Source: VFMC01 sp963791635 (GTDB lineage Bacteria > Actinomycetota > Acidimicrobiia > Acidimicrobiales > Ilumatobacteraceae). From it: a DNA stretch of 64,000 nt. The DNA is taken from contig CAWBTC010000018.1 in NCBI GenBank assembly GCA_963791635.1, positions 186,001 to 250,000 of the forward strand, given 5' to 3'. The translations under genes were made by a program, and so were the position numbers. Positions 7,283-16,575 of the stretch are shown piece after piece. Within the stretch, counting starts at the first letter, position 1. Every line of letters starts with the position of its first letter. The notes under the pieces are model-generated. The model was given only the letters and a program-made list of their open reading frames with translations. It searched no databases and was not told the origin of the DNA.

Positions 7283-9633
7283 GACGCGCCCATCACCATC
7301 GGGTTCACGGGATCGGCGAACCATCGGCGCACGACCGCGTTGCCGAGCTCCAGCAGCGGCCCGCGGGCGGCGAGCACCATCGAGTCGACCGACAACCGCC
7401 GTCCACCAGCCACCGAGTCGTCGATGAGCGTCAGCGCGCCGAGCGACGCCTGTTGCACGAGATCGGCGCCCTCCTGCCACGCGAGCGACGCCATGTGCTC
7501 GCGGAGACGGTCGAGCTGGAACGCAAGGCTGCGCGGGTTCGCGTCGTCGTGCACGAGGAGATCGAGCACCGCGCCGATCTCCACATCGCTGCGGTACCGG
7601 CGGCGGTACGCGACCAGGCTCTCGTTCACCGACAGCAGCGACTCGGCGAGCGGCTGGAACGCGAGCGGTTCGACGGCGAGACCAGCTGCAGCCTGCACCG
7701 AGCCCAGCACTGCGACCGCCCGCTCGAGCCGCCGGGCGAGATCGAGGAAGCGCCAGGCCGGGCCACGCACGGTGCTCTCCATCGACAGACCCGCGAGCGC
7801 AGCGAGATCGACGAGCACGATGTCGAGGTCGTCGGGCGCGGCATCGGCCGTGAGCAGATCCGCGCGGATGCGCGTGAGCCGGCCGAGCACGCGACCAGTG
7901 GTCGTCGACAGGAACTCGCGGACGGTGGTCGCCTCCTGGGCGAGCGCCGCGATCTGTGCAGCCACGGCCTGCTGGCCGCCGCGCAACTCATGGCGAAGCC
8001 GATCGGCGAACGGCACGGCCGCCATGCCCACGCCCTCACCGATACCAACGCCCACGCCCTCACCGACACCAACATCGGCCGTCGCTGCCGCGTCGACGAC
8101 GATCGGCAACGCCTGCGCAGCGCGGAGCAGGGCCACCGCACCTGCCGCCCAGCCGCCACCACCGACCGTCAGCAGCGATGGGTCTTGTTGCACCTGTGCG
8201 TCCACGACCCGTGTGGTGCGCGCCGCCACCTCGGCTCGCTCGGCCGCCCGGCCGAGCCAGTACAGGGCATCGGCTGCACGCTTGGGCACCGACGAGCCGA
8301 AGTCCACCTGCGGGTGGGCCGTGCGCAGCTGGATGCGGCTCGGGGCGGGTCCACCCACCACCCACACGTCCTTCACGAGCTGCGCGGTCGGTGCCGCCGG
8401 GTCGTCACCGACGGCGAGCACTCGGCCGACGCCGCCGTCCATCACGGTCATCCCGTCGGGCGTCACGGCCAGCTGCAACCGCAACACCACCGCGCCGGGC
8501 ACAAGGCTTCCGAAGCTGACCGGCGACACGCACGGCGCTGTCGCGAGCACATCGTCGGCACCGAGTCGCTCCAGCTCCAACGGCTCCCCGAGGAGGGCGG
8601 CCGCGGCCGCGGGCAGGTACGCCGCGAGATCGCGCTCCTCGGCGACGCTCGTGCCGAACGCGTTCGCCAGCACGACACCACCGGATTGCGCGGCCCACGT
8701 GATGCCCGGCACGCCGGCACCGCCGCCGGTGCGCGCATCCATCGGGTCGAGGCGCGCGTCCTCGAGTCGCCGGTACACGACGTCCACCGGCTCGAGACCG
8801 TCGAGGGTCCGCAGCCAGACACGGTTCTTGCGCACGACGAGGTCGCCGCCCTCGGCCAGGTGGAAGCCCATCTGCATCGCCAGGTACGAATGCTCCACGT
8901 ACGTCGGGTGCGACGGACCGCCCGTCAGCACCACGGTGCGAGGGCTCTTTCGTCCAGGTGGCGACTGCGCCGCGAGTGCTCGCCGCACCACGGCGGCAAA
9001 GGTGTTGATCGGTGCTACCCCCGCAAGGCGCATCGCATCCGGCATCACCCGCGCCATCACAGAACGGTTCAGCATCGCGTAGCCCGCACCGGAGGGGGCG
9101 TCGGTGAGATCCTGCACCACACGCCACGACCCGTTGGCCACGCGCACGAGATCGACGGCATAGTGCACCAACCACCGGGCGGGGACATGCGATGCCATGC
9201 TGGTCCTCAGCGACCCGACGGAGAACAGCACCCGCGGCGGCACCACACCGGACCGAACGAGTCGTCGCTCGCCGTAGAGGTCGGCGAGCAGCAACTCGAG
9301 CATGCGGGCCCGTTGCGTGACCGATCGGGCAAGGGCGCGGAACTCGTCGTGGCCGATCACGAGCGGGACCGGATCGAGTCGCCACGGTCGACTGTCGACG
9401 AATGCCGGTTCCCCGTCGGCATGACCTCCCGCCGTCATCTCGTGCACGAGATGCCCGGCACCTTCCGCGTCGAGCAGACGGTCCGCCTGGCGCTGGTGGT
9501 CGAGCAGATCGGCGGGACGCATGTTCCCGAGCGCGGCACTGACCGACGACCAGGCGGGCCTGACCGAGCCGTCCTCGGCGACCGCCTCGTCGAATCGCCC
9601 GGACTGCGGTTGGTACAGCGACCGTGAGAGCAT
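7279..9633 (-). CDS. Circularly permuted ATP-grasp protein fused to an alpha-E domain
   Basis: This 784-residue protein combines a COG2308-type circularly permuted ATP-grasp domain (about residues 1-470, with LTGGPSHPTYVEHSYLA and DLVVRKNRVWLRTL) and a C-terminal COG2307 alpha-E helical domain (from about 475, starting KRAADALYWLGRAAERAEV). ATP-grasp ligases join a carboxylate to an amine through an acyl phosphate. In many genomes the two halves are separate genes; here they are fused while separate copies lie just upstream. A Gly-Val-rich spacer (VGVGEGVGVGIGEGVG) interrupts the alpha-E part. ATG 9633 is chosen over ATG 9669, which lies in a tandem repeat. Confidence 0.88.
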   Translation of the reverse strand: MLSRSLYQPQSGRFDEAVAEDGSVRPAWSSVSAALGNMRPADLLDHQRQADRLLDAEGAGHLVHEMTAGGHADGEPAFVDSRPWRLDPVPLVIGHDEFRALARSVTQRARMLELLLADLYGERRLVRSGVVPPRVLFSVGSLRTSMASHVPARWLVHYAVDLVRVANGSWRVVQDLTDAPSGAGYAMLNRSVMARVMPDAMRLAGVAPINTFAAVVRRALAAQSPPGRKSPRTVVLTGGPSHPTYVEHSYLAMQMGFHLAEGGDLVVRKNRVWLRTLDGLEPVDVVYRRLEDARLDPMDARTGGGAGVPGITWAAQSGGVVLANAFGTSVAEERDLAAYLPAAAAALLGEPLELERLGADDVLATAPCVSPVSFGSLVPGAVVLRLQLAVTPDGMTVMDGGVGRVLAVGDDPAAPTAQLVKDVWVVGGPAPSRIQLRTAHPQVDFGSSVPKRAADALYWLGRAAERAEVAARTTRVVDAQVQQDPSLLTVGGGGWAAGAVALLRAAQALPIVVDAAATADVGVGEGVGVGIGEGVGMAAVPFADRLRHELRGGQQAVAAQIAALAQEATTVREFLSTTTGRVLGRLTRIRADLLTADAAPDDLDIVLVDLAALAGLSMESTVRGPAWRFLDLARRLERAVAVLGSVQAAAGLAVEPLAFQPLAESLLSVNESLVAYRRRYRSDVEIGAVLDLLVHDDANPRSLAFQLDRLREHMASLAWQEGADLVQQASLGALTLIDDSVAGGRRLSVDSMVLAARGPLLELGNAVVRRWFADPVNPMVMGAS

Positions 9634-9642
9634 CACACCACC

Positions 9643-9696
9643 ATCACCCAACACATGACCCATCACCACACATCACCCAACACATCACCCAACACA
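9643..9696. repeat. CATCACCCAACA tandem repeat
   Basis: The 12-bp unit CATCACCCAACA occurs at 9643, 9671 and 9683, with a diverged unit between. It fills the 63-bp gap between the alpha-E gene and the fusion gene. It is probably slippage-generated spacer DNA. Confidence 0.6.
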
Positions 9697-10662
9697 TCAC
9701 ACGCTCGATCGTACGAACGCCTCGTGCACGACGTCGTTGATCGCGGCGAGGGCAGACTGCACGTCTTCCATCGCGGCGTCGAGACTCGCGCCGTCGTCGT
9801 CGCCCGACGCGGACACGGCGAGCACACGCTCGAGCTCGTCCATCACCGGCAGCGTGCGGCGCGAGCGCGGCAGCCGGCTCAGCGCTTCGCGGATGCGGGT
9901 CGCGCAACTCGCCACCGAACGCGGGAACGTGGGATCGAGCAGCAGGAAGCGCACCGCAGCAGCACCGTCGATCGGGCCACGGGTCGCTCGCTGGTACATC
10001 TGCAGCGCGCTGACCGAGCGCAAGAGGCCCATCCACTGCACGTCGTCGTGGATGTCGGCGATCGAGTCGCCGTCGGCTTTCTCACGCTCTGCAGCCAGCA
10101 ACGTGGCGGCGCGGACACCCACCACGCGAGTCGTCATGTCGGCGCGCTCCAACGACTGCCCGAGGCGCCACAGCTCGTAGGCCTCGTCACGGTTCATCAC
10201 CGTCGTCATCACACCGTCGAGTTGTTGGCACTCACCGATCAGATGCCCCAGGAATCGAGCCCGGCTGCGCCGTTCCACCCCGCCGGCGGCGTTCGAACTG
10301 ACGTACAGGTACAGGTCGTTCACCGTCTGCCACGCCTCGCGGTGGATGATCTCGCGAGTGGTCCGGAGGTTCTCTCGTCCCGACTCGACCGACGACGAGA
10401 TGCTGCCCGGATTGTGTTCGTCGGCCACGAGGTAGCGCACGATCGACAGTTCACCGACTCCGACCTTCTGGCCTTCGTGATGCTGCTCGAACAGGACGCT
10501 GCTGCCCGCAACGGCGAGCAACGGCTCCCACGTGGAGAGCGCGCTCGTGGGCAGGTCGATCACCATCTCGGTGTAGCTCCGCACGATGCGAGCGGTGTCC
10601 TCGGCACGTTCGAGGTATCTGGCGCCCCAGTAGAGGCTGTCGGCGACGCGCGAGAGCAGCAT
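9697..10662 (-). CDS. Stand-alone alpha-E domain protein (COG2307)
   Basis: The 321-residue, largely helical protein begins MLLSRVADSLYWGARYLERA, the diagnostic N-terminus of the alpha-E family, and contains a second similar motif (LWRLGQSLERADMTTRVV). Alpha-E proteins almost always accompany permuted ATP-grasp enzymes and are thought to be scaffold or substrate-binding partners; no activity has been shown to my knowledge. ATG 10662 is chosen because the family begins there. It follows the ATP-grasp gene by 40 nt and is homologous to the C-terminal half of the next protein. Confidence 0.9.
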   Translation of the reverse strand: MLLSRVADSLYWGARYLERAEDTARIVRSYTEMVIDLPTSALSTWEPLLAVAGSSVLFEQHHEGQKVGVGELSIVRYLVADEHNPGSISSSVESGRENLRTTREIIHREAWQTVNDLYLYVSSNAAGGVERRSRARFLGHLIGECQQLDGVMTTVMNRDEAYELWRLGQSLERADMTTRVVGVRAATLLAAEREKADGDSIADIHDDVQWMGLLRSVSALQMYQRATRGPIDGAAAVRFLLLDPTFPRSVASCATRIREALSRLPRSRRTLPVMDELERVLAVSASGDDDGASLDAAMEDVQSALAAINDVVHEAFVRSSV

Positions 10663-10702
10663 CGTCGTCAACCTGCTGTCGTCGAACTGCGGCGTCGATC
10701 CA

Positions 10703-12145
10703 TCAGTCGGCCTCGACGATCCAGGTGTCCTTGCTGCCGCCACCCTGGGACGAATTGACGACGAGCGACCCCTTGCGCAACGCGACCCGTGTCAGACCAC
10801 CGGCGGTGACGTAGCTGCCGGCACCGCTCAGGATGAACGGGCGCAGGTCGACGTGACGCGGCTCGATCTCGCCGTCGCACAGCGTCGGCACCGTGCTCAG
10901 CGACAGGATCGGCTGCGCCACCCAGTTGCGCGGATCGGCCTCGATCATTCGGATGTGTGCGTCGAGCTCGCTGCGGGTGGCGCGGTCGCCGATCAACAGC
11001 CCGTAGCCGCCGCTCTCGTTCGCAGGCTTCACCACGAGCTGATCGATGTGTTCGATGACATGGGCACGTTCGTCGGGGTAGTGGCACCGATACGTCGGGA
11101 CGTTCGCGAGCAGTGGATCTTCGTCGGTGTAGTACCGGATGATGTCCGGAACCCAGGCGTAGACGACCTTGTCATCGGCCACCCCCGCGCCCGGAGCGTT
11201 CGCGATCGCGACCTTGCCCGCACGCCACGAGCGCATCAGGCCGGGCACGCCGAGCGTGCTGTCGGACCGGAACGCCTCGGGGTCGAGGAACTCATCGTCG
11301 ATGCGGCGATAGATCACGTGCACCCGTTCGAGGCCGCCGATGGTGCGCATGTAGACGCACTCGTCGTCGTCGACCATGAGGTCGGCACCCTCGACCAGCA
11401 CCGCTCCCAGGCGCTGCGCCAGGAACGAGTGCTCGAAGTACGCCGAGTTGTAGACCCCTGGCGTGAGCACCGCGATGGTCGGGTTGGTGATCCCGTCCGG
11501 CGCGATCGACACGAGCATCCGATTCAGTTCGTCGGTGTAGCTGTCGACCGGGAGGATGCTCTGTCTGGCGAACAGGTCGGCGAACACCCGCTTGCTGATC
11601 GCGCGGTTCTCGAGCACGTAGCTGACGCCGGAGGGCACGCGCAGGTTGTCCTCCAGGACGTACATCGTGCCGTCGGCATCGCGCACCAGATCACTGCCGG
11701 AGATGTGCGCCCACACGCCGTGCGCCGGATTCGCTCCAACGCACTCGGACCGGAAGTTCTTCGAGTCCTCGAGCAGCTCGGCCGGGAACACGCCATCGGC
11801 GATGATCCGTTGATCGTGGTACAGGTCGTCGATGAACATGTTGATCGCCCGGAGGCGCTGCTTCAGCCCCTGTTCGACATGGTGCCACTCGGACGCGGCG
11901 ATCACCCGCGGGATGATGTCGAACGGCCAGGCACGATCGATGCCTCGCCCGTCGGAGTAGACCGTGAACGTGATCCCCATCGTCAGGATGTCGAGCTCGG
12001 CGAGGGTCTGACGCTCGAGCAGTTCGCTGTGCTCCAGTGTTGCCAGCTGATCGAGCAGTGCCCGCGCCGCTGCACGTGGCGTTCCGTCGGGAGCCACCAG
12101 CTCGTCCCACGTGTCGGCGTCGGTGCGCACATGTGCCATCGTCAT
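10703..12145 (-). CDS. Circularly permuted ATP-grasp type 2 protein (COG2308)
   Basis: This 480-residue protein matches the family in length and motifs: DRAWPFDIIPRVI, LEDNLRVPSGVSYVLENR, the nucleotide/metal region VEGADLMVDDDECVYMRTIGG, and KPANESGGYGLLIG near the end. The enzymes are predicted ATP-dependent carboxylate-amine ligases working with alpha-E proteins. It is the first gene of a four-gene minus-strand operon ending in the transglutaminase. The Anbu proteasome-like hydrolase often linked with this set is absent here. Activity is inferred from fold; no substrate can be read from the sequence. Confidence 0.9.
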   Translation of the reverse strand: MTMAHVRTDADTWDELVAPDGTPRAAARALLDQLATLEHSELLERQTLAELDILTMGITFTVYSDGRGIDRAWPFDIIPRVIAASEWHHVEQGLKQRLRAINMFIDDLYHDQRIIADGVFPAELLEDSKNFRSECVGANPAHGVWAHISGSDLVRDADGTMYVLEDNLRVPSGVSYVLENRAISKRVFADLFARQSILPVDSYTDELNRMLVSIAPDGITNPTIAVLTPGVYNSAYFEHSFLAQRLGAVLVEGADLMVDDDECVYMRTIGGLERVHVIYRRIDDEFLDPEAFRSDSTLGVPGLMRSWRAGKVAIANAPGAGVADDKVVYAWVPDIIRYYTDEDPLLANVPTYRCHYPDERAHVIEHIDQLVVKPANESGGYGLLIGDRATRSELDAHIRMIEADPRNWVAQPILSLSTVPTLCDGEIEPRHVDLRPFILSGAGSYVTAGGLTRVALRKGSLVVNSSQGGGSKDTWIVEAD

Positions 12146-12242
12146 CCGCTCACGTTCATCAGCCCGTGTGTCCTCACCATCACGACACTATGACAGTCGT
12201 GTGAACCTCCACGGGGCTTCGCCCTGGTCGACCCCGGATGGG

Positions 12243-13478
12243 TCAGACGACCTGGGGCTCTTTCGGCAACCCCAGCACGCGCTCACCGACGATGTTGCGC
12301 TGGATCTGGCTCGTGCCACCCCAGATGGTCTCGCTGCGGCTGAAGAAGAACGAGCTCATCATCGGGCTCACCGGGTAGCCGTCGCGACGCTTGTCGCGGG
12401 CGGCGCCCGGCCATGACCCGGTGGGACCGGTGGTGTCGATCAGCATCGAGTGCGCGCCGTTGATGTCGAGGGCGAGCTCCATTGCGGCTTTGTGCATCTC
12501 GGTCCAGAACATCTTGTTGGTCGCGCCGAGCGCGGCGACCCCGAGGTCCTTCGATCCGGCAAGCGTCGACGACAGCGAGCGGAGCCCGTTGATGCGCAGG
12601 ATCTGGATCTTCGAGTAGTAGGACATGAGGCGCTGTCGGATGTCGGGGTCCTCGATGGTGCCGTGCTCTCTGGCCATCGCGACCATCAGCTTGTACTCCT
12701 CCTCGAAGCGGCGGTATCCGGTGGTGGCGCTCATGCCGCGCTCGAACGCGAGCGTGGAGTTGGCGACCTTCCAGCCGTTGTTGACCCCACCGACGACGTT
12801 GTCCTTCGGACAGCGGGCGTCGGTGAAGAACACCTCACAGAACTCGGCCGTTCCGTCGGGTTGCACGATGCCGCGCACCTCCACGCCAGGCTGACGCATC
12901 GGCACGAGGAGGTAGCTGATGCCCTTGTGCTTGGGCGACTCGGGATCGGTGCGGGTGAGGAGGAAGCAGTAGTCGGCGTGGTGGCCCCCGGTGGTCCACA
13001 CCTTCTGACCGTTGATGACCCACTCGTCGCCGTCGAGGACCGCCTGCGTCTTGAGCGACGCGAGGTCGGAGCCGCTGTTGGGCTCGCTGAAGCCCTGGCA
13101 CCAGCGCATCGTGCCGTTCAGGATCTGCGGCAGGAACTCGCGCTTCTGCTCCTCGGTGCCCCACTGCAGGATCGTCGGGCCGACGAGGGTGTCACCGAAG
13201 AAGTCGGCGCGCAGCGGTGCCTTCGTGCGAGCGAACTCCTCCGCCAACACCACGCCCTGCATGGTCGTGAGCCCTTTGCCGCCGTACTCCTTCGGCCAGG
13301 TGGCGCAGATCCAGCCGCCTTCGAAGAGCTTCGTCGGCCAGCCCTCGTTGAACGCCTTGCGATCCTCGGGGGTCATCTCGAAGTCGGCCTCCATCCAGCC
13401 GGCAGGGAGGTTCCCCTCCAACCAGGTGCGGATCTCGACACGGAACGCTTCGGCGTCTGCGGAGTAGCTCAGGTCCAT
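12243..13478 (-). CDS. Acyl-CoA dehydrogenase family protein
   Basis: The 411-residue protein has all acyl-CoA dehydrogenase segments: N-terminal helical domain (YSADAEAFRVEIRTWLEGNLP), middle beta domain with WCQGFSEPNSGSDLASLKT and the FAD/substrate strand VWTTGGHHADYCFLLTRT, and C-terminal helices ending SETIWGGTSQIQRNIVGERVLGLP. It should oxidise an acyl-CoA to the 2-enoyl-CoA, passing electrons to ETF; etfAB lie at 42.8-44.5 kb. The extended length resembles FadE subtypes that act on bulky or branched acyl-CoAs. No beta-oxidation partner is adjacent. Confidence 0.92.
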   Translation of the reverse strand: MDLSYSADAEAFRVEIRTWLEGNLPAGWMEADFEMTPEDRKAFNEGWPTKLFEGGWICATWPKEYGGKGLTTMQGVVLAEEFARTKAPLRADFFGDTLVGPTILQWGTEEQKREFLPQILNGTMRWCQGFSEPNSGSDLASLKTQAVLDGDEWVINGQKVWTTGGHHADYCFLLTRTDPESPKHKGISYLLVPMRQPGVEVRGIVQPDGTAEFCEVFFTDARCPKDNVVGGVNNGWKVANSTLAFERGMSATTGYRRFEEEYKLMVAMAREHGTIEDPDIRQRLMSYYSKIQILRINGLRSLSSTLAGSKDLGVAALGATNKMFWTEMHKAAMELALDINGAHSMLIDTTGPTGSWPGAARDKRRDGYPVSPMMSSFFFSRSETIWGGTSQIQRNIVGERVLGLPKEPQVV

Positions 13479-13588
13479 GTCACCAGTATTGACCCACGGG
13501 TCAAGTGGGTGGAAATCCTGCGTGGGTTCACAGCCCGTTCACAGACGCCGAACCCGGGGGAAACCTGGGGTCCGTAACGTGCTGGTCA

Positions 13589-13885
13589 ATGGCCATGTCC
13601 GCTCCTGCCACCCAGGTCGATGCCAACTCCACACCCCTCGGATCGGTGTCCCTCGGTGTGCAGGAGCGGGCAGTTCTCGCTGCGCTGCTCGCCAACCGTG
13701 GCCGCGTGCTCAGTCGACGAGAGCTCGCCCGTCAGGCTGGCCTCGCCGATCTGAGTGAGCGCCGGTGCGACAGCGTCCTCGTCGGTCTGCGTCGTCGCCT
13801 CGGCGGCGACGCGATCCTCACCGTGCGCTCTCGTGGCTGGATGTTGAGTCCGGCCGCCGAGGGCATGGCGACCGCGATGATCTAG
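13589..13885 (+). CDS. Stand-alone winged-helix (OmpR/GlnR C-terminal type) DNA-binding protein
   Basis: A 98-residue protein consisting almost only of a Trans_reg_C winged helix: VQERAVLAALLANRGRVLSR (first helices), then CDSVLVGLRRRLGG (recognition helix), then ILTVRSRGWML (wing). It lacks the receiver half of OmpR-type regulators. It ends 11 nt before the Kef/GlnD-like fusion gene, so the two are probably co-transcribed. The damaged GlnR-like gene at 21517-22078 ends in a similar domain. ATG 13589 is preferred over an in-frame ATG at 13505 because homology starts after it. Confidence 0.75.
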   Translation: MAMSAPATQVDANSTPLGSVSLGVQERAVLAALLANRGRVLSRRELARQAGLADLSERRCDSVLVGLRRRLGGDAILTVRSRGWMLSPAAEGMATAMI

Positions 13886-13896
13886 AACAAGGGCCG

Positions 13897-16575
13897 ATGA
13901 TCGCAGCCGGACTCTCCGTCGATCTTGCACGCCTCCTGCTCGATCTCCTGATCGTCCTCGTCGCGGCCAAGGTTGCTGCAGAGGTGGCAGAGCACCTCAA
14001 GGTCCCGGCCGTGCTCGGCGAGATCGCTGCGGGTGTCCTCATCGGGCCCTCGGTGCTGGGCCTCGTCGAACTCGGTGGTCAGCGCGGTGTGTCGTTGGGG
14101 GTACTCGCCGAGATCGGCGTCCTGCTGTTGTTGTTGTCCGTCGGCATGGAGATGGACCTCGGCGAGATCGGCAAGGTCGGTGCGGCATCGTTGGCCGTGG
14201 CCATCGTGGGTGTGGTGGTGCCGTTCGCTGCCGGAGGTGCCGCAGCCGCTGCGTTCGGCATGGGCGGCAACGCGGCGGTGTTCTTCGGTGCCGCGCTCAC
14301 CGCGACAAGCGTGGGCATCACGGCGCGAGTGTTCGGCGATCTCCGAGCACTCGCGACCGTGGAGGCACGCATCGTGCTCGGTGCGGCGGTCGCGGACGAC
14401 GTGTTGGGCCTGGTCATCCTCACCGTCGTGGTGAAGGTGGTCACCGGTGGCGAGGTGGGAATCGGCACCGTGGCAGAGACCCTGGGGCTCGCGCTGGCCT
14501 TCCTGGCGGGCACCGGCCTCATCGGTGTGTTCCTGATCCCGAGGCTGTTCCGGGCCATCGGGAGGATCGCCACGTCGGGCGCCACGGCCTCGGTGGCAGG
14601 CTTTGCGCTGATGGTGGCGTTCGCCGAGCTCGCCGACCTCGCGAAGCTGGCGTTCATCATCGGAGCGTTCATGGCCGGCCTGGCGCTCGGTCGCACCGAT
14701 CAGCACGACCGGATCGCGTCCGACCTCAGTGCCGTATCGCACGTGTTCGTCCCCGTCTTCTTCGTCAGCATCGGCCTCAACGCCGATCTGGCCTCGATGG
14801 CGAAGCCATCGGTGATCGCCGTGGCGCTGGTGATGACCGCGATCGCAGTCGCCGGCAAGCTCGTCGCCGGCTGGGCGATACGTGGCCGTCGCGCCGACCG
14901 CTTGCTGATCGGGATGGGAATGATCCCTCGTGGCGAAGTCGGCTTGATCTTCGCGTCGATCGGACTGGCCAACGGGGTCCTCGACGCCGATCAATACGGC
15001 ACGCTGCTCATCGTCGTCCTCTTGTCGACCGTCTTGGCGCCGCCGATGTTGCGAGCTCGCCTGGGTCGAACCCCTCCTGCACCCGATGTCGCCATGGGCG
15101 CCACCACACCCGAGGGCGGATGGGTGGAGGTGCGCGGCGGCGAGGCGGTGCTGCGCGAGACGCCACCAGTGTCGGCCACCGTGCCCGTCGCGTTGGCGAC
15201 TGCGCTTCTGGCACCGGCGGCGCCGCCGTCGGACGAGTTGCTCCAGTGGTTCGGCGAGCACCGCACGGCGCCGATCACCTGGACACCGGACGACACGACG
15301 GCGTTGGTGAACCTGCTGCGCATCGACGAGCCGAGGGCCTGGCGATTCCTCGACGTATCCGGAGTGCTCGAACGCGCCCTGCCCGAGGTGGCGCTCGCGA
15401 TGCATCGGCGTCGTGCCGACATGACGGACCTCGACCCGCTCGGCTCGCTGCGCTTCGCCACGGTCGATCGGTTGCACACTGCGGTCGCGGCGCACACGCC
15501 CGAGTTCTTGCTTGCATCGTCCACGGAGCACCTCGCGCTTGCGGCCCTCGTCTCGGACGTCGGAGCGACCACCATCGAACGCGAGCAGCTCGCAGCGCGT
15601 CTCGCTCCCGATCTCGAGGCGCAGCGGATCATGTCCGTCGTGGACGACGCTCACGTGCTCCATCGTCGCGGCCACGACACCGGCGGGTTCGACGAGACCG
15701 AGGTGCTTCAGCTCGCGACTCATCTCGCAGATCCTGCGCACGCCCGCGATGCCTACCTTCTCGCTCAGGCGCTCGCCGAGCTCACGTCTGCACAGTGGGA
15801 GCGACTCGACCTGCTGTACCGCTTGATCACCGAAGCACTCGGCCACCCCGAGATCGTCAGCAGTAGCGCCACCAACCTCGCCGGTGCACGCCTGGCTGCC
15901 GCACAGCGCCTGCTGGACGACCCGGCACCTGTCGACCGGCTGCGACACACCGCGACGGCGCATCTGCTGTCGCACGATCCGGAAGTACTCGCTCGCCAGG
16001 CCCGCCTGATCGAACCGCTGCCACGTCCCGGCGTCGTGCGCGTGGCGGTGAGTCCGGTGGAGGAGGTCGACCACTGGGTGATCGACGTCGCCTGCCGCGA
16101 CACGGATGGGCTCCTCGCACGCCTGACGGATGTCCTCGCGGACTCGCAGCTCGAGATCGTCCGCGCCGACATCGCCACGTGGCCCGACGGCGGCGTGGTC
16201 GACAGCTTCGTCGTGCGCTCCTCCGAGCGGCCGAGTGCACCCATCGTGGGCGCTGCGTTCGAGGCGGGTCTCAAGCGTCCGTTGGCTGCGGTCGGACCGG
16301 TCGACGTCCAGTTCACGGTCCAGCACGACGCGCTGCCGTGGTACACGGTGTGCACCGTGACGGCGGACGACTCGCCAGGACTGCTGCGCGCGGTGGCGAG
16401 GGCCTTCGCATCGGCGAAGGTGATCGTGCACTCGGCGCGGCTGTCGTCGGAGGACGGCCGCGTGAGTGACCGGTTCACCGTGAGCGATCGTTTCGGTCGC
16501 AAGCTCGACGAGAGCATCGTCGAGCGCGTCCGCCAATCGCTTGCGACCGGCAGCGGCCCGCGCCGCAGACGCTGA
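13897..16575 (+). CDS. Kef-type cation:proton antiporter fused to a GlnD-like HD-ACT-ACT tail
   Basis: This 892-residue protein has two parts. Residues 1-~385 form a CPA2/Kef Na+(K+)/H+ exchanger with 11-13 hydrophobic segments and family motifs such as EIAAGVLIGPSVLG and GMIPRGEVGLIF. Instead of the usual RCK/TrkA-N tail, residues ~440-700 resemble the helical HD region of GlnD (SLRFATVDRL against the FHTYTVDRH of the GlnD at 19-21 kb). The HD motif is changed to VSDVG (about 552-556), so hydrolase activity is probably lost. Two ACT domains follow, at about 726-775 and 815-880 (DTDGLLARLTDVL; DSPGLLRAVARAF). There is no nucleotidyltransferase domain. It likely couples ion flux to an amino-acid, possibly glutamine, signal. 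Confidence 0.88.
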   Translation: MIAAGLSVDLARLLLDLLIVLVAAKVAAEVAEHLKVPAVLGEIAAGVLIGPSVLGLVELGGQRGVSLGVLAEIGVLLLLLSVGMEMDLGEIGKVGAASLAVAIVGVVVPFAAGGAAAAAFGMGGNAAVFFGAALTATSVGITARVFGDLRALATVEARIVLGAAVADDVLGLVILTVVVKVVTGGEVGIGTVAETLGLALAFLAGTGLIGVFLIPRLFRAIGRIATSGATASVAGFALMVAFAELADLAKLAFIIGAFMAGLALGRTDQHDRIASDLSAVSHVFVPVFFVSIGLNADLASMAKPSVIAVALVMTAIAVAGKLVAGWAIRGRRADRLLIGMGMIPRGEVGLIFASIGLANGVLDADQYGTLLIVVLLSTVLAPPMLRARLGRTPPAPDVAMGATTPEGGWVEVRGGEAVLRETPPVSATVPVALATALLAPAAPPSDELLQWFGEHRTAPITWTPDDTTALVNLLRIDEPRAWRFLDVSGVLERALPEVALAMHRRRADMTDLDPLGSLRFATVDRLHTAVAAHTPEFLLASSTEHLALAALVSDVGATTIEREQLAARLAPDLEAQRIMSVVDDAHVLHRRGHDTGGFDETEVLQLATHLADPAHARDAYLLAQALAELTSAQWERLDLLYRLITEALGHPEIVSSSATNLAGARLAAAQRLLDDPAPVDRLRHTATAHLLSHDPEVLARQARLIEPLPRPGVVRVAVSPVEEVDHWVIDVACRDTDGLLARLTDVLADSQLEIVRADIATWPDGGVVDSFVVRSSERPSAPIVGAAFEAGLKRPLAAVGPVDVQFTVQHDALPWYTVCTVTADDSPGLLRAVARAFASAKVIVHSARLSSEDGRVSDRFTVSDRFGRKLDESIVERVRQSLATGSGPRRRR

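Noticed and set aside
6314..9627. Long plus-strand frames opposite the transglutaminase and ATP-grasp fusion
   Set aside because: Composition is Arg/His/Ser-rich without domains; the minus-strand genes match known families throughout.
9643..9696. Possible CRISPR-like repeat
   Set aside because: Units are 12 bp and directly tandem without spacers, so it is a simple tandem repeat.
13882..16536. 884-codon open frame on the minus strand opposite the antiporter fusion
   Set aside because: High-GC shadow frame rich in His, Arg and Asp with no domain; the plus strand has clear membrane and ACT domains.
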